Below, piece by piece: positions 41,672-51,165 of a stretch of 64,000 nt of DNA. The stretch's first letter is position 1, and each line of letters opens with the position of its first letter. Source of the DNA: Streptosporangium pseudovulgare (lineage in GTDB: Bacteria; Actinomycetota; Actinomycetes; Streptosporangiales; Streptosporangiaceae); the NCBI RefSeq assembly GCF_014648055.1, contig NZ_BMQJ01000024.1:33567-97566 (forward strand), given 5' to 3'. The position numbers and the translations under genes are program-made. The notes beneath the pieces were generated by a model that was not told where the DNA came from, ran no database searches, and saw only the letters and a list, made by a program, of their open reading frames with translations.

Positions 41672-41833
41672 GTGGAGGGTTCCACGAGGGTCTGGTTCGT
41701 CACGGGCGCCTCGCGTGGGTTCGGCCTGGAGATCGCACGCGAGGCGCCGGCCGAGGGGGATGCGGTGGTCGCCAGCGCACGGAACGCCGAACAGGTCGAG
41801 GCCGAACTCGCGGGTACCGGCAGGCTCCGTTGA
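41672..41833 (+). pseudogene. Truncated SDR (N-terminal fragment)
   Basis: 53 residues starting near VEGSTRVWFVTGASRGFGLE: the first strand, the TGASRGFG nucleotide motif and the VVASARNAEQVEAEL segment of an SDR, then a stop after GTGRLR. No further SDR sequence (NNAG, YxxxK) is found downstream in any frame, so it is a decayed or cut remnant rather than one frameshift away from a gene. It lies between the GntR and TetR genes. Confidence 0.7.
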
Positions 41834-41924
41834 CCGAGCGGGTCCGAACACGTCGCGGGACTCAGACCTCGCGGCCGGGTCCCGTTCCCCGCCTCGGCGC
41901 CCTCACGCGCCCGCGCCGGACCGA

Positions 41925-42494
41925 TCAGGCGAGCAACCGGTCGGCCAACCCGTCGAGGTAGTCAGGGGTGAGCGGGCCCACGTCGAACAGGACGCGCATG
42001 TAGATCGGCGCCAGGAGATGGTCCAGCACCTCCAGCGCGTCGGGCGGGTCCTCACCGCGGTCGCGGGCGCGGTCGAGCATGGCCTGCAACTGCCTGGTGC
42101 GGTCGGCCAGGAGCTCGTCGCGCGCCTGAAGGCCCGGCTGACCCTCGCCCGACAGCGCGATGGTCAGCCGCACCACCGCCAGGCCGTCGGGTCCGGTGAC
42201 CTCGCGGGCCACGATGGCGGCGTAGGCGCGCAGGTCGCCGGCCAGGCTCCCGGTGTCAGGCATCGGCGCCTGCGCGTTGAGCCGGGTCAGCAACACGTCG
42301 CTGAGCAGGGCTTCGAGGTTGCCCCACCGGCGGTAGAGGCTGGTGTCGGCCACGCCCGCGCGGGCCGCGACCTCGCCGACGGTGAAGTTTCCGTAGCCGC
42401 GCTCGCCGACCAGGTCGGTAACGGCCTGGTGCACCGCCGCGCGGACCCGGGCGCTGCGCCCGCCGGGCCGCCTGGCCCGCCCCTGCTCATCCAT
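41925..42494 (-). CDS. TetR family transcriptional regulator
   Basis: 189 residues from ATG 42494. HTH in NFTVGEVAARAGVADTSLYRRWG (about 37-58), C-terminal ligand domain all-helical, ending APIYMRVLFDVGPLTPDYLDGL as in the TetR_C_11-type group. No ribosome site; TTTAAT on the minus strand (42507-42502) lies 7 bases before the start, indicating a leaderless mRNA. It is divergent from a DHA2-type MFS exporter gene and presumably represses it via the operator at 42514-42533. Confidence 0.9.
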   Translation of the reverse strand: MDEQGRARRPGGRSARVRAAVHQAVTDLVGERGYGNFTVGEVAARAGVADTSLYRRWGNLEALLSDVLLTRLNAQAPMPDTGSLAGDLRAYAAIVAREVTGPDGLAVVRLTIALSGEGQPGLQARDELLADRTRQLQAMLDRARDRGEDPPDALEVLDHLLAPIYMRVLFDVGPLTPDYLDGLADRLLA

Positions 42495-42513
42495 ACCCCA
42501 CATTAAAGCAGTC

Positions 42514-42533
42514 GAGACTTGCGTTAGAGTCTC
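42514..42533. promoter_or_regulatory. TetR operator candidate
   Basis: GAGACT, eight bases, AGTCTC: perfect 6-bp inverted repeat between the divergent TetR and exporter genes, upstream of the leaderless TetR -10 element. Well placed to repress both genes. Confidence 0.6.
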
Positions 42534-42569
42534 CCCCAAACGCAGCCAATAACTGCTTTTAGGAGAGAT

Positions 42570-44007
42570 GTGCGGAAAGCGTTGCTCACCCTGACCTGCG
42601 CGGGTCAGTTCATGGTGTTGCTCGACAACACGATCGTCGGCGCCGCCCTGCCCGACATGCAGCAGCGGCTCCACACCGGGCTGACCGGATCTGCAGTGGA
42701 TCGTCGACGCCTACGTGCTGCTGGTGGCCATGCTGCTGCTGTCGGGCGGCGTCTTCGCCGACCGGTTCGGCCGCAGACGGGTGTTCCTGGCCGGGGTGGT
42801 GGTGTTCACGGCCGCGTCGGTGGTGTGTTCGCTCGCGCCCTCGATCGGCTGGCTGATCGCCGGGCGGGTACTGCAGGGCGCCGGGGCCGCGGCGCTGAGC
42901 CCCGCCTCACTGGCGCTGCTCACCGCCGCGTATCCCGCCCCGGGGGAGCGCGTCAGGGCGATCGGGTTGTGGGCCGGGTTCAGCGGCATCGGCCTGGCCG
43001 CCGGACCGCTGGCGGGCGGGATCCTGGTGGAGGCCTTCGGCTGGCCCGCCATCTTCCTGGTCAACGTGCCCATCGGGGCGGTGCTGCTGCTGGCCGGGCT
43101 GCGCGTGCTGGGGGAATCCCGCAACCCGAGCGCGCCGCCGATCGACGTCCCCGGCACGGTCCTGTCCGTCGCGGGCGTGGGCGCCGTGACCTACGGCCTG
43201 ATCGAAGGCGGTTCCCGAGGGTGGACCTCGCCGGTGATCCTGGGCGGCTTCGCCGCCGGACTGGTGCTCCTGGCCGCGTTCGTCGTGGTCGAGAGCCGTG
43301 TGGCGACGCCGATGCTGCCGCTGCGGCTGTTCCGCCGGCGGCTGTTCACGGTGTCCAACACGGCGATGGTCGTGGTCGGGTTCGCGCTGATGGGGTCGTC
43401 GTTCTTCTTCTCCCAGTTCTTCGTCTACGTCCAGGGCACTTCGGTCCTGGTCGCCGGGCTGCGGACCCTGCCCACCTCGCTGGCCATGGTGATCGTCAGC
43501 CCGTACGCGGGCCGGTTCGCGGCCAGGTACGGCTTCCGCGTCGTCGTCAGCATCGGCCTGGCGCTGGCCGGGCTGGGGCTGCTGGCGCTGGGCTCCGTCC
43601 ACGCCGATACCGGCTACGGGAACGTGTGGTGGCGGCTGGCGGTCGTCGGCATCGGGTTCGCTCTCACCATGTCGCCGCTGACCGGGGCCGCCATCCAGGC
43701 GGTCAGCCCGCAGGAGGGCGGCCTCGCCTCGGGCGTCAGCAGCACCACCCGGCAGATCGGCGCGGTGCTCGGCGTGGCGTTGCTCGGGGCGATCGTCCAC
43801 ACGCGGGAGTCCGGTGGCGCCTCCTTCGAATCCGGCCTCGACAGCGCCTTCCTCGCGGCAGGTGCCGTGACGCTGGCCTGCGCCGTGTTCACCGGCCTGA
43901 TGCTGACCGCGACCCGGACGCCGAGGAGCGTCCGGGCCGAACGGCCAGGAGGCCATGCGGTCAGTGAGCCGCCGCTGACGGTTCCTCCCGGTCGGCCCGC
44001 GTCCTGA
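42570..44007 (+). pseudogene. DHA2-type MFS drug exporter with a one-base frameshift
   Basis: Starts at GTG 42570 (AGGAG upstream) with RKALLTLTCAGQFMVLLDNTIVGAALP, the first helix of DHA2 exporters. At 42681-42692 the frame breaks: removing the T at 42690 gives the family motif LTGLQWIVDAY and joins the start to a frame that stays open to the stop at 44007. The joined protein would be 478 residues with 12 to 14 helices, motif A DRFGRRRVFLAG and motif C-like GFSGIGLAAGPLAGG, ending in a short polar tail. As written, translation from the start yields a nonsense tail. Either a recent inactivation or a sequencing error. Exporter of drugs or antibiotics, controlled by the divergent TetR protein. 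Confidence 0.85.
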
Positions 44008-44101
44008 GCCGCTCGGCGTAGGACCGCCGGGTCATCCGCAGCCCTCGGCGCGGGCCGGCGCGGCCTCGGCGGAGGACGCCCGTCCGCGCCGGCGTACGCG
44101 G

Positions 44102-44356
44102 CTACTTGTGGCGGAAGTAGACGAACAGCCGGCCGTGGTTCTTGGAGTCCTTGTCGATGCGGTGGTAGAGGGCCTTGATCTCCTTCTGCTCCAGGAAGCG
44201 CAGCACCTTCTTCTTGAGCTGGCCGGAGCCCTTCCCGGGGATGATCTCGACCTCGGTGGCCCTCTTCCTGATCGCCTCGTCGATGACGCCGCGCAGCGCC
44301 TTGTCGATCTCGCCACCGCGGTTGAAGATCGGGTGCAGGTCGAGCTTGAGCTTCAC
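44102..44356 (-). CDS. Small Smr-domain protein
   Basis: 84 residues from GTG 44356 with GGAGGG 6 bases upstream. A lone Smr (MutS2 C-terminal-like) domain: LDLHPIF carries the LDLH motif and EIIPGKGSGQLKKKVLRFL the second motif (GKGSG). Such domains bind or nick branched DNA or RNA; in free-standing form their function is little known, ribosome rescue and RNA cleavage having been shown for relatives. Single gene after the exporter, convergent with it. Confidence 0.85.
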   Translation of the reverse strand: MKLKLDLHPIFNRGGEIDKALRGVIDEAIRKRATEVEIIPGKGSGQLKKKVLRFLEQKEIKALYHRIDKDSKNHGRLFVYFRHK

Positions 44357-44695
44357 GGTGTTCCCTCCGCCGGGCGGTCCTCGTCGCCGGGCACGCCGGC
44401 CCCCTCAGGCTACGGCCCCGCCTCCGGTTTCGGGGAGGCCGCCCTGCCGTCGGCGATCACGTGATCAGATTTGCCCAAGCAGGGTGTTTATTGTGGCAAT
44501 TTCCGTCTCTAGCCAAGCAAATGGCCGCTGACTAGTCTCCCAGTCAGGTCGGCCGCCCTCACGGACGGTCGATCGCTCGTCACCCACGGGGAGGGCCGAG
44601 ACCTCCTCAGCCATGCCCGCGGCCGGGCACGGCCGGGTGACCCGGGACCTCCACGCGGGGTGACGCGCCCATGTGTCCCCCACAGGGAGGTCTCC
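44357..44695. other. 339-bp spacer upstream of the protease gene
   Basis: No gene. Contains an AT-rich patch (44465-44525) and the palindrome CTGACT, eight bases, AGTCAG (44528-44547), with TTGCC...GGCAA (44471-44499) beyond it. The protease transcript likely starts in 44480-44660. Confidence 0.5.
44528..44547. promoter_or_regulatory. Operator candidate upstream of secreted protease
   Basis: Perfect 6-bp inverted repeat CTGACT/AGTCAG with an 8-base spacer, about 150 bp before the start; the 8-bp palindrome gactagtc overlaps it. Confidence 0.35.
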
Positions 44696-47600
44696 TTGCC
44701 CAGTACCCCCCAGCCGCCCGGGATCAGGCGGGTGGCGGTGCTCGCCGCCGCCCTCGGGCTCGTCGCGGCGATGACGCCGCCGGCGAGCGCGGATCCCGCC
44801 CCCACTCCGGCCCCGAAGAAGTGGACGGCGACCCCGCTGACCGGCGGCGAGCCGGTCCAGGGGGCCAAGTCGGCGACCGGCAGGCTCGCCCGGAGCGACA
44901 CGGCGCTGCTGAAGTCGACGTCGAGCGCCCCCGTCAACGTGATGGTCAAGCTCGACTACGACTCGTACGCCGCCTACCAGGGCGACCTCGAAGGGCTTCC
45001 CGCCACGAGTCCCGCGAAGACCGGCAGGGCGCTCGACGTCAGGGGCGCGACCGCCAAGAAGTACGAGAAGCACATCGAGCGGGTGGAGAACGCCTTCCTC
45101 GCCGAGCTGGCCAGGAAGGTTCCGGGCGCCCGGGCCGGGCAGAAGCTGCGCACCGTCTACGGCGGCATCGCGCTGCGGATCCCCGCCGACAAGGCGGCCG
45201 AGGTGCTGAAGCTGCCCGGGGTCGCGGCGGTCCAGCACGACAAGCCCGAGAAGCCGCTGACCGACTCCAGCTCCGACTTCATCGGGGCGCCGGCGATCTA
45301 CAGCAAGCTGGGCGGCAGCTCCTCCTCCGGCAAGGGCGTCGTCGTCGGCGTCCTCGACTCCGGCGTCTGGCCGGAGCACCCCCAGTTCGCCGACCCCGGC
45401 AACCTGCCCGCCGCGCCTCCCACCCGGGACGGCTCCCCGCGCGTCTGCGACTTCGGCGACAACCCGCTGACCCCGGCCGCCGACCCGTTCACCTGCAACG
45501 ACAAGCTCATCGGCGGCGCGCCGTTCCTGGAGACCTACAACGCGGTGTTCGGCGGCGAGGTCTACCCTGACAGCGCGCGCGACTCCAACGGCCACGGCAC
45601 CCACACCGCGACCACCTCGGCCGGCGGCCCGGTGGCCGACGCCGCCCCCCTGGGCATCAGCCGCGGACCGATCCACGGCATCGCCCCGGCGGCGCACGTG
45701 TCGATCTACAAGGTGTGCGGGGTGGAGGGCTGCTTCCCCTCCGACTCCGCGCAGGCCGTGGGCCGGGCGATCCTGGACGGCGTCCGGGTGATCAACTTCT
45801 CGATCTCCGGCGGCGGCTCCCCCTACACCGACCCGGTGGAGCTGGCCTTCCTCGACGCCTACGCCGCGGGCGTGTTCGTGTCGGCCTCGGCGGGCAACTC
45901 CGGCCCCGGCGCGGGGACCACCGACCACCGCGGCCCGTGGGTGACCACGGTGGCGGCCTCCACGCAGTCCAGGACGTTCCAGTCCACCGTCACGCTGACC
46001 GGCACGGGCGGCGCGACGGCCACGCTCAAGGGCGCCTCCATCACCGCCGGGGTGACCTCCCCGCTGCGGGTCGTGCTCGCCTCGGCTCCGCCGTACTCCA
46101 ACCCGCTGTGTACGGCCCCCGCCCCTCCGGGCCTGTTCACCGGCAAGATCGTCGCCTGTGAGCGCGGCCCCGGCCGGGTACTGAAGGGCTTCAACGTACG
46201 CCAGGGCGGCGCGGCGGGAATGATCCTCTACAACACCACGCCGCTCGACGTGATGACCGACAACCACTGGCTGCCCACGGTCCACATCGACAAGCCGGAG
46301 ACCGACGCCCTGCTGGCCTTCCTGTCGGCCGACCCAGGCGCGACCGCGTCGTTCCCGCAGGGGGCCAAGACCACCTGGCAGGGCGACGCCATGGCCACGT
46401 TCTCCTCCCGCGGGCCGGGCGGGGACTTCCTCAAGCCGGACGTCACCGCGCCCGGCCTGCACATCCTGGCGGGCCAGACGCCGACGCTGGAAGGCCCGGC
46501 CGGCGGCCCGCAGGGCCAGCTGTACCAGGCGATCGCGGGCACCTCGATGGCGTCGCCGCACGTCGCGGGCGCCGCGGCCCTGGTGTTCGCGCTGCACCCC
46601 GGCTGGACCCCGGGCCAGGTCAAGTCCGCGCTGGAGACCACGGCCAGGACGTCGGTCACCAAGCAGGACCGCGTCACCCCCGCCGACCCGTTCGACCTCG
46701 GCGGCGGCCGCATCGACCTGACCAAGGCCGGCGACCCCGGGCTGACCCTGGACGAGACCGCGGAGAACTTCGCCGCCTCGGCCACCGACGAGCGGAACCG
46801 CATCAACCTCAACCTGCCGTCGGTGAACGCCCCGACCATGCCGGGGCTCATCACCGTCAAGCGGACGGTCACCAACGTCACCGACAGGACGCTCACCTAC
46901 ACCGCGACCGGCAGGACCGTCAGCGGGGCGAAGATCGCGGTGCTGCCGCCGCTGTTCAGCGTCAAGCCGGGCAAGAGCGCGAAGATCTCCGTGGTGGTCA
47001 CCGCGCCCGACCTGCCCGACGGCCAGTACTTCGGCCAGGTGGACCTCAAGCAGGTCGGCGGGAACCGCGACCTGCACCTGCCGGTGGCGTTCTTCCGCAA
47101 GGAGGGCGCCGTCCCGGTCGACCAGACCTGCACGCCGGACACCATCGCCCGGAACACCGGCGAGTCCACCTGCACGGTGAGCGTGCGCAACGACACGTTC
47201 AACGACACCGAGGTGACGGCGGTCAGCACGCTGGACGCCAGGCTGCGCCTCAACGGCGTCACGGGGGCCACGAAGATCGGCTCCCAGATCGCCACGGCGA
47301 AGGCGACCCTGGCGGGCAGGCAGCCGGACAGGCCCGTCGTCACGCCCGGCACCGGGCCCGCGCCGTACCTGCCGCTGGACGCCTTCGGCATCGCGCCGAC
47401 GCCGATCGGCGACGAGCAGGCGCTCAACTTCACCGTCCCGGCGTTCACGTACGCGGGGCGGACCTACACCCGGATCGGCGTCGTCTCCGACGGCTACACG
47501 GTCGCGGGAGGCACCTCGGGCTCCGGCGACATCGAGCCCGTCCCGCAGACCCTGCCCGACCCGGCGGCTCCCAACAACGTGCTCGCCCCCTACTGGACCG

Positions 47601-48037
47601 ACCTGGACGGCACCGGCGCGCCCGGCGTCTACGTCGCGACCCTCACCGACGGCGTCGACGACTGGCTCGTCGTCGAGTGGCGGGTCAACCTCTACGGCAC
47701 CACCGACGCCAAGGTGTTCCAGCAGTGGATCGGGCTCAACGGCACCGAGGACATCACTTACACCTACGACCCGGAGCGGCTGCCCGGTGACACCCCGGCG
47801 GGCTACGGCCTGACCGTGGGCGCCGAGAACACCGAGGGCACGGCCGGAACGCAGATCAGCGGCCCGCCGACCCAGGACCTCCGGGTGAACAGCACGCCCG
47901 GCGCCCCGGGCGGCACCCTCACCTACACGATGAAGGTCAAGGGGGTCGCGACGGGGGTCGGCACGGTGACCACCGGCACCTCGACGCCCGAGGTGGAGGG
48001 CCTCACCATCGAGGTCGACAGGATAACCGTCCGGTAG
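44696..48037 (+). CDS. Secreted subtilisin-like serine protease (S8) with PA and C-terminal domains
   Basis: 1113 residues from TTG 44696, chosen for GGGAGG 5 bases upstream; GTG 44660 would add 12 residues. Signal peptide (about 8-36, ending PPASADPAP). An I9 inhibitor-like prodomain (about 80-190) is followed by the S8 domain with Asp221 (VLDSGVW), His300 (NGHGTHTA) and Ser617 (GTSMASPHVAG); a PA domain is inserted at about 455-545. A fibronectin-like domain (about 690-800) and a beta-rich domain (about 890-1090, YTRIGVVSDGYTVAGG) complete it. Exported protease for extracellular protein degradation, auto-processed. A strong terminator follows. Confidence 0.93.
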   Translation: MPSTPQPPGIRRVAVLAAALGLVAAMTPPASADPAPTPAPKKWTATPLTGGEPVQGAKSATGRLARSDTALLKSTSSAPVNVMVKLDYDSYAAYQGDLEGLPATSPAKTGRALDVRGATAKKYEKHIERVENAFLAELARKVPGARAGQKLRTVYGGIALRIPADKAAEVLKLPGVAAVQHDKPEKPLTDSSSDFIGAPAIYSKLGGSSSSGKGVVVGVLDSGVWPEHPQFADPGNLPAAPPTRDGSPRVCDFGDNPLTPAADPFTCNDKLIGGAPFLETYNAVFGGEVYPDSARDSNGHGTHTATTSAGGPVADAAPLGISRGPIHGIAPAAHVSIYKVCGVEGCFPSDSAQAVGRAILDGVRVINFSISGGGSPYTDPVELAFLDAYAAGVFVSASAGNSGPGAGTTDHRGPWVTTVAASTQSRTFQSTVTLTGTGGATATLKGASITAGVTSPLRVVLASAPPYSNPLCTAPAPPGLFTGKIVACERGPGRVLKGFNVRQGGAAGMILYNTTPLDVMTDNHWLPTVHIDKPETDALLAFLSADPGATASFPQGAKTTWQGDAMATFSSRGPGGDFLKPDVTAPGLHILAGQTPTLEGPAGGPQGQLYQAIAGTSMASPHVAGAAALVFALHPGWTPGQVKSALETTARTSVTKQDRVTPADPFDLGGGRIDLTKAGDPGLTLDETAENFAASATDERNRINLNLPSVNAPTMPGLITVKRTVTNVTDRTLTYTATGRTVSGAKIAVLPPLFSVKPGKSAKISVVVTAPDLPDGQYFGQVDLKQVGGNRDLHLPVAFFRKEGAVPVDQTCTPDTIARNTGESTCTVSVRNDTFNDTEVTAVSTLDARLRLNGVTGATKIGSQIATAKATLAGRQPDRPVVTPGTGPAPYLPLDAFGIAPTPIGDEQALNFTVPAFTYAGRTYTRIGVVSDGYTVAGGTSGSGDIEPVPQTLPDPAAPNNVLAPYWTDLDGTGAPGVYVATLTDGVDDWLVVEWRVNLYGTTDAKVFQQWIGLNGTEDITYTYDPERLPGDTPAGYGLTVGAENTEGTAGTQISGPPTQDLRVNSTPGAPGGTLTYTMKVKGVATGVGTVTTGTSTPEVEGLTIEVDRITVR

Positions 48038-48058
48038 CGGCACGCGACGGCGGTCCGT

Positions 48059-48085
48059 GGGGCCCGGCACCCGGTGCCGGGCCCC
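48059..48085. terminator. Terminator hairpin after the protease gene
   Basis: Perfect 12-bp stem GGGGCCCGGCAC/GTGCCGGGCCCC with a 3-base loop, 21 bp after the protease stop, in the gap to the convergent CBS gene; probably acts both ways. A 12-bp gggggcccgtgc repeat (3 units, 48122-48157) follows. Confidence 0.85.
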
Positions 48086-48201
48086 ACCGGCGTCCGGCGG
48101 GCGTCCCCGCCGACGCCCGCCGGGGGCCCGTGCGGGGGCCCGTGCGGGGGCCCGGCCGGCGACGCGGCGGGCCGGGCGGAACGGGAGCCGGGTGGAGCCG
48201 T

Positions 48202-48630
48202 TCAGCGGTGGAGGTAGTCCACCAGGTGCGCCTTCTCGGTCTCCAGCGCCTCGATGGCGCTCTTGACCACGTCGCCGATGCTGACGATCCCGGCGAGCCG
48301 GTCGTCCACCACCACCGGCACGTGCCGGATGCGGTGCGTGGTCATGGTCTGGCGCAGGTCCTCTACCTTGACGCCGGGACCGCAGGTGCGGACCTCGGTG
48401 GTCATGATGGCCGACACGGGCGCGTCCAGCACGGCGGCGCCGCGCTCGTTGAGGCCGCGGACCACGTCGCGCTCGGAGACGATGCCGCTGATCGAGGAGC
48501 CGTCGTCGGACACCACCGCGGCGCCGATGTTGTTGTCGGCCAGTACGGCCAGCAGCTCCGTCACCGTCGAGCGGGGACGGACGGTGACCACGTGGTTTCC
48601 CTTTTTGGCGAGGAGCGCACCGATGAGCAT
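48202..48630 (-). CDS. CBS-domain pair protein
   Basis: 142 residues from ATG 48630 with AGGTGG 5 bases upstream (GTG 48639 also in frame). Two CBS motifs: VRPRSTVTELLAVLADNNIGAAVV...GIVSERDVV and CGPGVKVEDLRQTMTTHRIRHVPVV...GIVSIGDVV. The tandem forms a Bateman module that binds adenosine nucleotides. Stand-alone versions are thought to sense energy state and regulate partner proteins, here unknown. Downstream of the PucR gene on the same strand but 163 bp away. Confidence 0.9.
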   Translation of the reverse strand: MLIGALLAKKGNHVVTVRPRSTVTELLAVLADNNIGAAVVSDDGSSISGIVSERDVVRGLNERGAAVLDAPVSAIMTTEVRTCGPGVKVEDLRQTMTTHRIRHVPVVVDDRLAGIVSIGDVVKSAIEALETEKAHLVDYLHR

Positions 48631-48802
48631 CGAGACCACCTGGGTGTGCGGGCTGGGTGGGGGTGTCTGTTTCCTGCCCGGCGGGCTTCCGGGCTAAGCC
48701 TCCGCCCGTGCCCTGTCCCGGTGACGGGACCGTCCGTCACGGCCGCCGGGGACCGGTGCCTCGTGACGCGGGGGCGGCGTGTCACGGCGCGGGGGCGGCG
48801 TG

Positions 48803-50002
48803 TCACGGTGCGGGCAGCAGCCGGACGGCGTCGAGGGCCAGGGCCAGCTCCACGATGTCCAGTGGGCGGGTCAGCGAGCGCCCGGTGAGCTGCTCGATGC
48901 GCCGGATGCGGTTGAAGACGGTGTTGCGGTGGCAGTACAGCCGCCCGGCGGCGCGCACCGCCGACCCCTCGCAGCGCAGCCACGCCTCCAGGGTGCCGAG
49001 CAGGACCTCCCGGTCCCCCGGGTCGAGGGCGAGCAGGGGCCGCAGGACGGCCGCGCTGAGGTGCCCCGCCAGCTCGGGCTGGCTCACCACCAGGGCCGCC
49101 GGCAGCCGGTCCTCCAGCCTGGCCACCTGCGGCCCCTCCCCCGCGCAGGTCCGCAGGGCCACCTCGGCGAGGCGGCGGGCCCTGCCCAGCTCGGCCAGGC
49201 TCCCCACCACCGGACTGATCCCGGCGTGCCCGGCGACGTGGGGCTCCAGTCCGCGGGTCAGGTCGCCGGACTGCGCGTCGTGCAGCAGGACGACGGCGAC
49301 CTCGTGGTCCGAGCGCATCCGCCACAGCAGCCGCATGGTCCCCAGCACGGCCGGCCGGGGGGCGTCGCGCCCGTGGCCCTGGCGTCCCGGCGGCCGGGTG
49401 ACGACCACGGCGTAGCGGGCGAGCTCCGGCACGTCGAGCGCGGCGGCGGCGCTGCGGACCAGGGCGGCGTCGGCCCGGTCCTCCAGGAGGGCGTCGAGCA
49501 GCGCCTGGATCCGCTCCGCCGTACGGCCGCACATCTCGGCCTCGCGGCGGCGGTAGGCGTCGGCCGCGGCGACCGCCTGGCGGTCGATGGCGTGCCAGAA
49601 CCGGGTGGCGCCGCGGACGAGCACCGGCAGGCTCTCCGGCTCCTCGCCGGCGACGGCCTCGATGAGGCCCTCCCACACCACCTGGGCGGAGGCCCGGTAG
49701 CTGCGCAGCAGCGAGTCCATGGGCAGCCCCTGCTCGGCGCGGCGCCGGGCGGTCGCCTCGGCCTGGGTGACGTCGCGGCGCTCCTCGCGGGGCAGCAGGA
49801 TCGCGCCGATCCCGTGCCGCATGGCGTCGTGGACGCTCTGCCAGTGGTCGTCGGCGGGCACCAGCCGGCGGTACGCCTCGTCGGTGTCGCGCGTCCTGGC
49901 GACGAGCTCGTCGGTGAGCTCCGAGAGGCGTCGCAGCAGTTGTTCGGCGGCCAGGGACATGATCCGGCCGACCTCGGCGTCCACGGCTCCGCGTGTCCCC
50001 AT
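48803..50002 (-). CDS. PucR/CdaR-family transcriptional regulator
   Basis: 399 residues. The C-terminal PucR HTH (about 320-390) reads LEAWLRCEGSAVRAAGRLYCHRNTVFNRIRRIEQLTG. The N-terminal half is a long helical sensory region (RsbRD-like start, then a GGDEF-like fold at about 175-300 around ARYAVVVTRPPG). Such proteins sense purine- or amino-acid-related signals and act as activators or repressors of neighbouring uptake operons. Divergent from the ABC operon, with a 20-bp palindrome between them. Confidence 0.92.
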   Translation of the reverse strand: MGTRGAVDAEVGRIMSLAAEQLLRRLSELTDELVARTRDTDEAYRRLVPADDHWQSVHDAMRHGIGAILLPREERRDVTQAEATARRRAEQGLPMDSLLRSYRASAQVVWEGLIEAVAGEEPESLPVLVRGATRFWHAIDRQAVAAADAYRRREAEMCGRTAERIQALLDALLEDRADAALVRSAAAALDVPELARYAVVVTRPPGRQGHGRDAPRPAVLGTMRLLWRMRSDHEVAVVLLHDAQSGDLTRGLEPHVAGHAGISPVVGSLAELGRARRLAEVALRTCAGEGPQVARLEDRLPAALVVSQPELAGHLSAAVLRPLLALDPGDREVLLGTLEAWLRCEGSAVRAAGRLYCHRNTVFNRIRRIEQLTGRSLTRPLDIVELALALDAVRLLPAP

Positions 50003-50030
50003 CTGTCAATCGTGTCAGGACCCGCCGTTG

Positions 50031-50050
50031 CGGAACAAGATTCTGTCCCG
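50031..50050. promoter_or_regulatory. Operator candidate, PucR and ABC operon
   Basis: CGGAACA, six bases, TGTCCCG: 7-bp arms with 6 of 7 pairs, 29 bp upstream of the PucR start and 146 bp before the ABC operon. Best candidate for the PucR binding site. Confidence 0.5.
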
Positions 50051-50195
50051 TTTGTGATCCGTCGCTGTGCAGGCGCACAACCTCCACCCGCCGCGTGTGG
50101 GCGTGAGCCCCGACTTCACCCGGGCCTATGGACGGCGGCGGGCCGCCTGGGTTGGGTGCGTTCATCGGCTGTCAGGAGGCCACGGGAGGCAATGC

Positions 50196-51128
<933 letters not shown>

Positions 51129-51165
51129 CCCTCGACGCGTCCCGGCAGCCCTTCGGAGAGCACCC

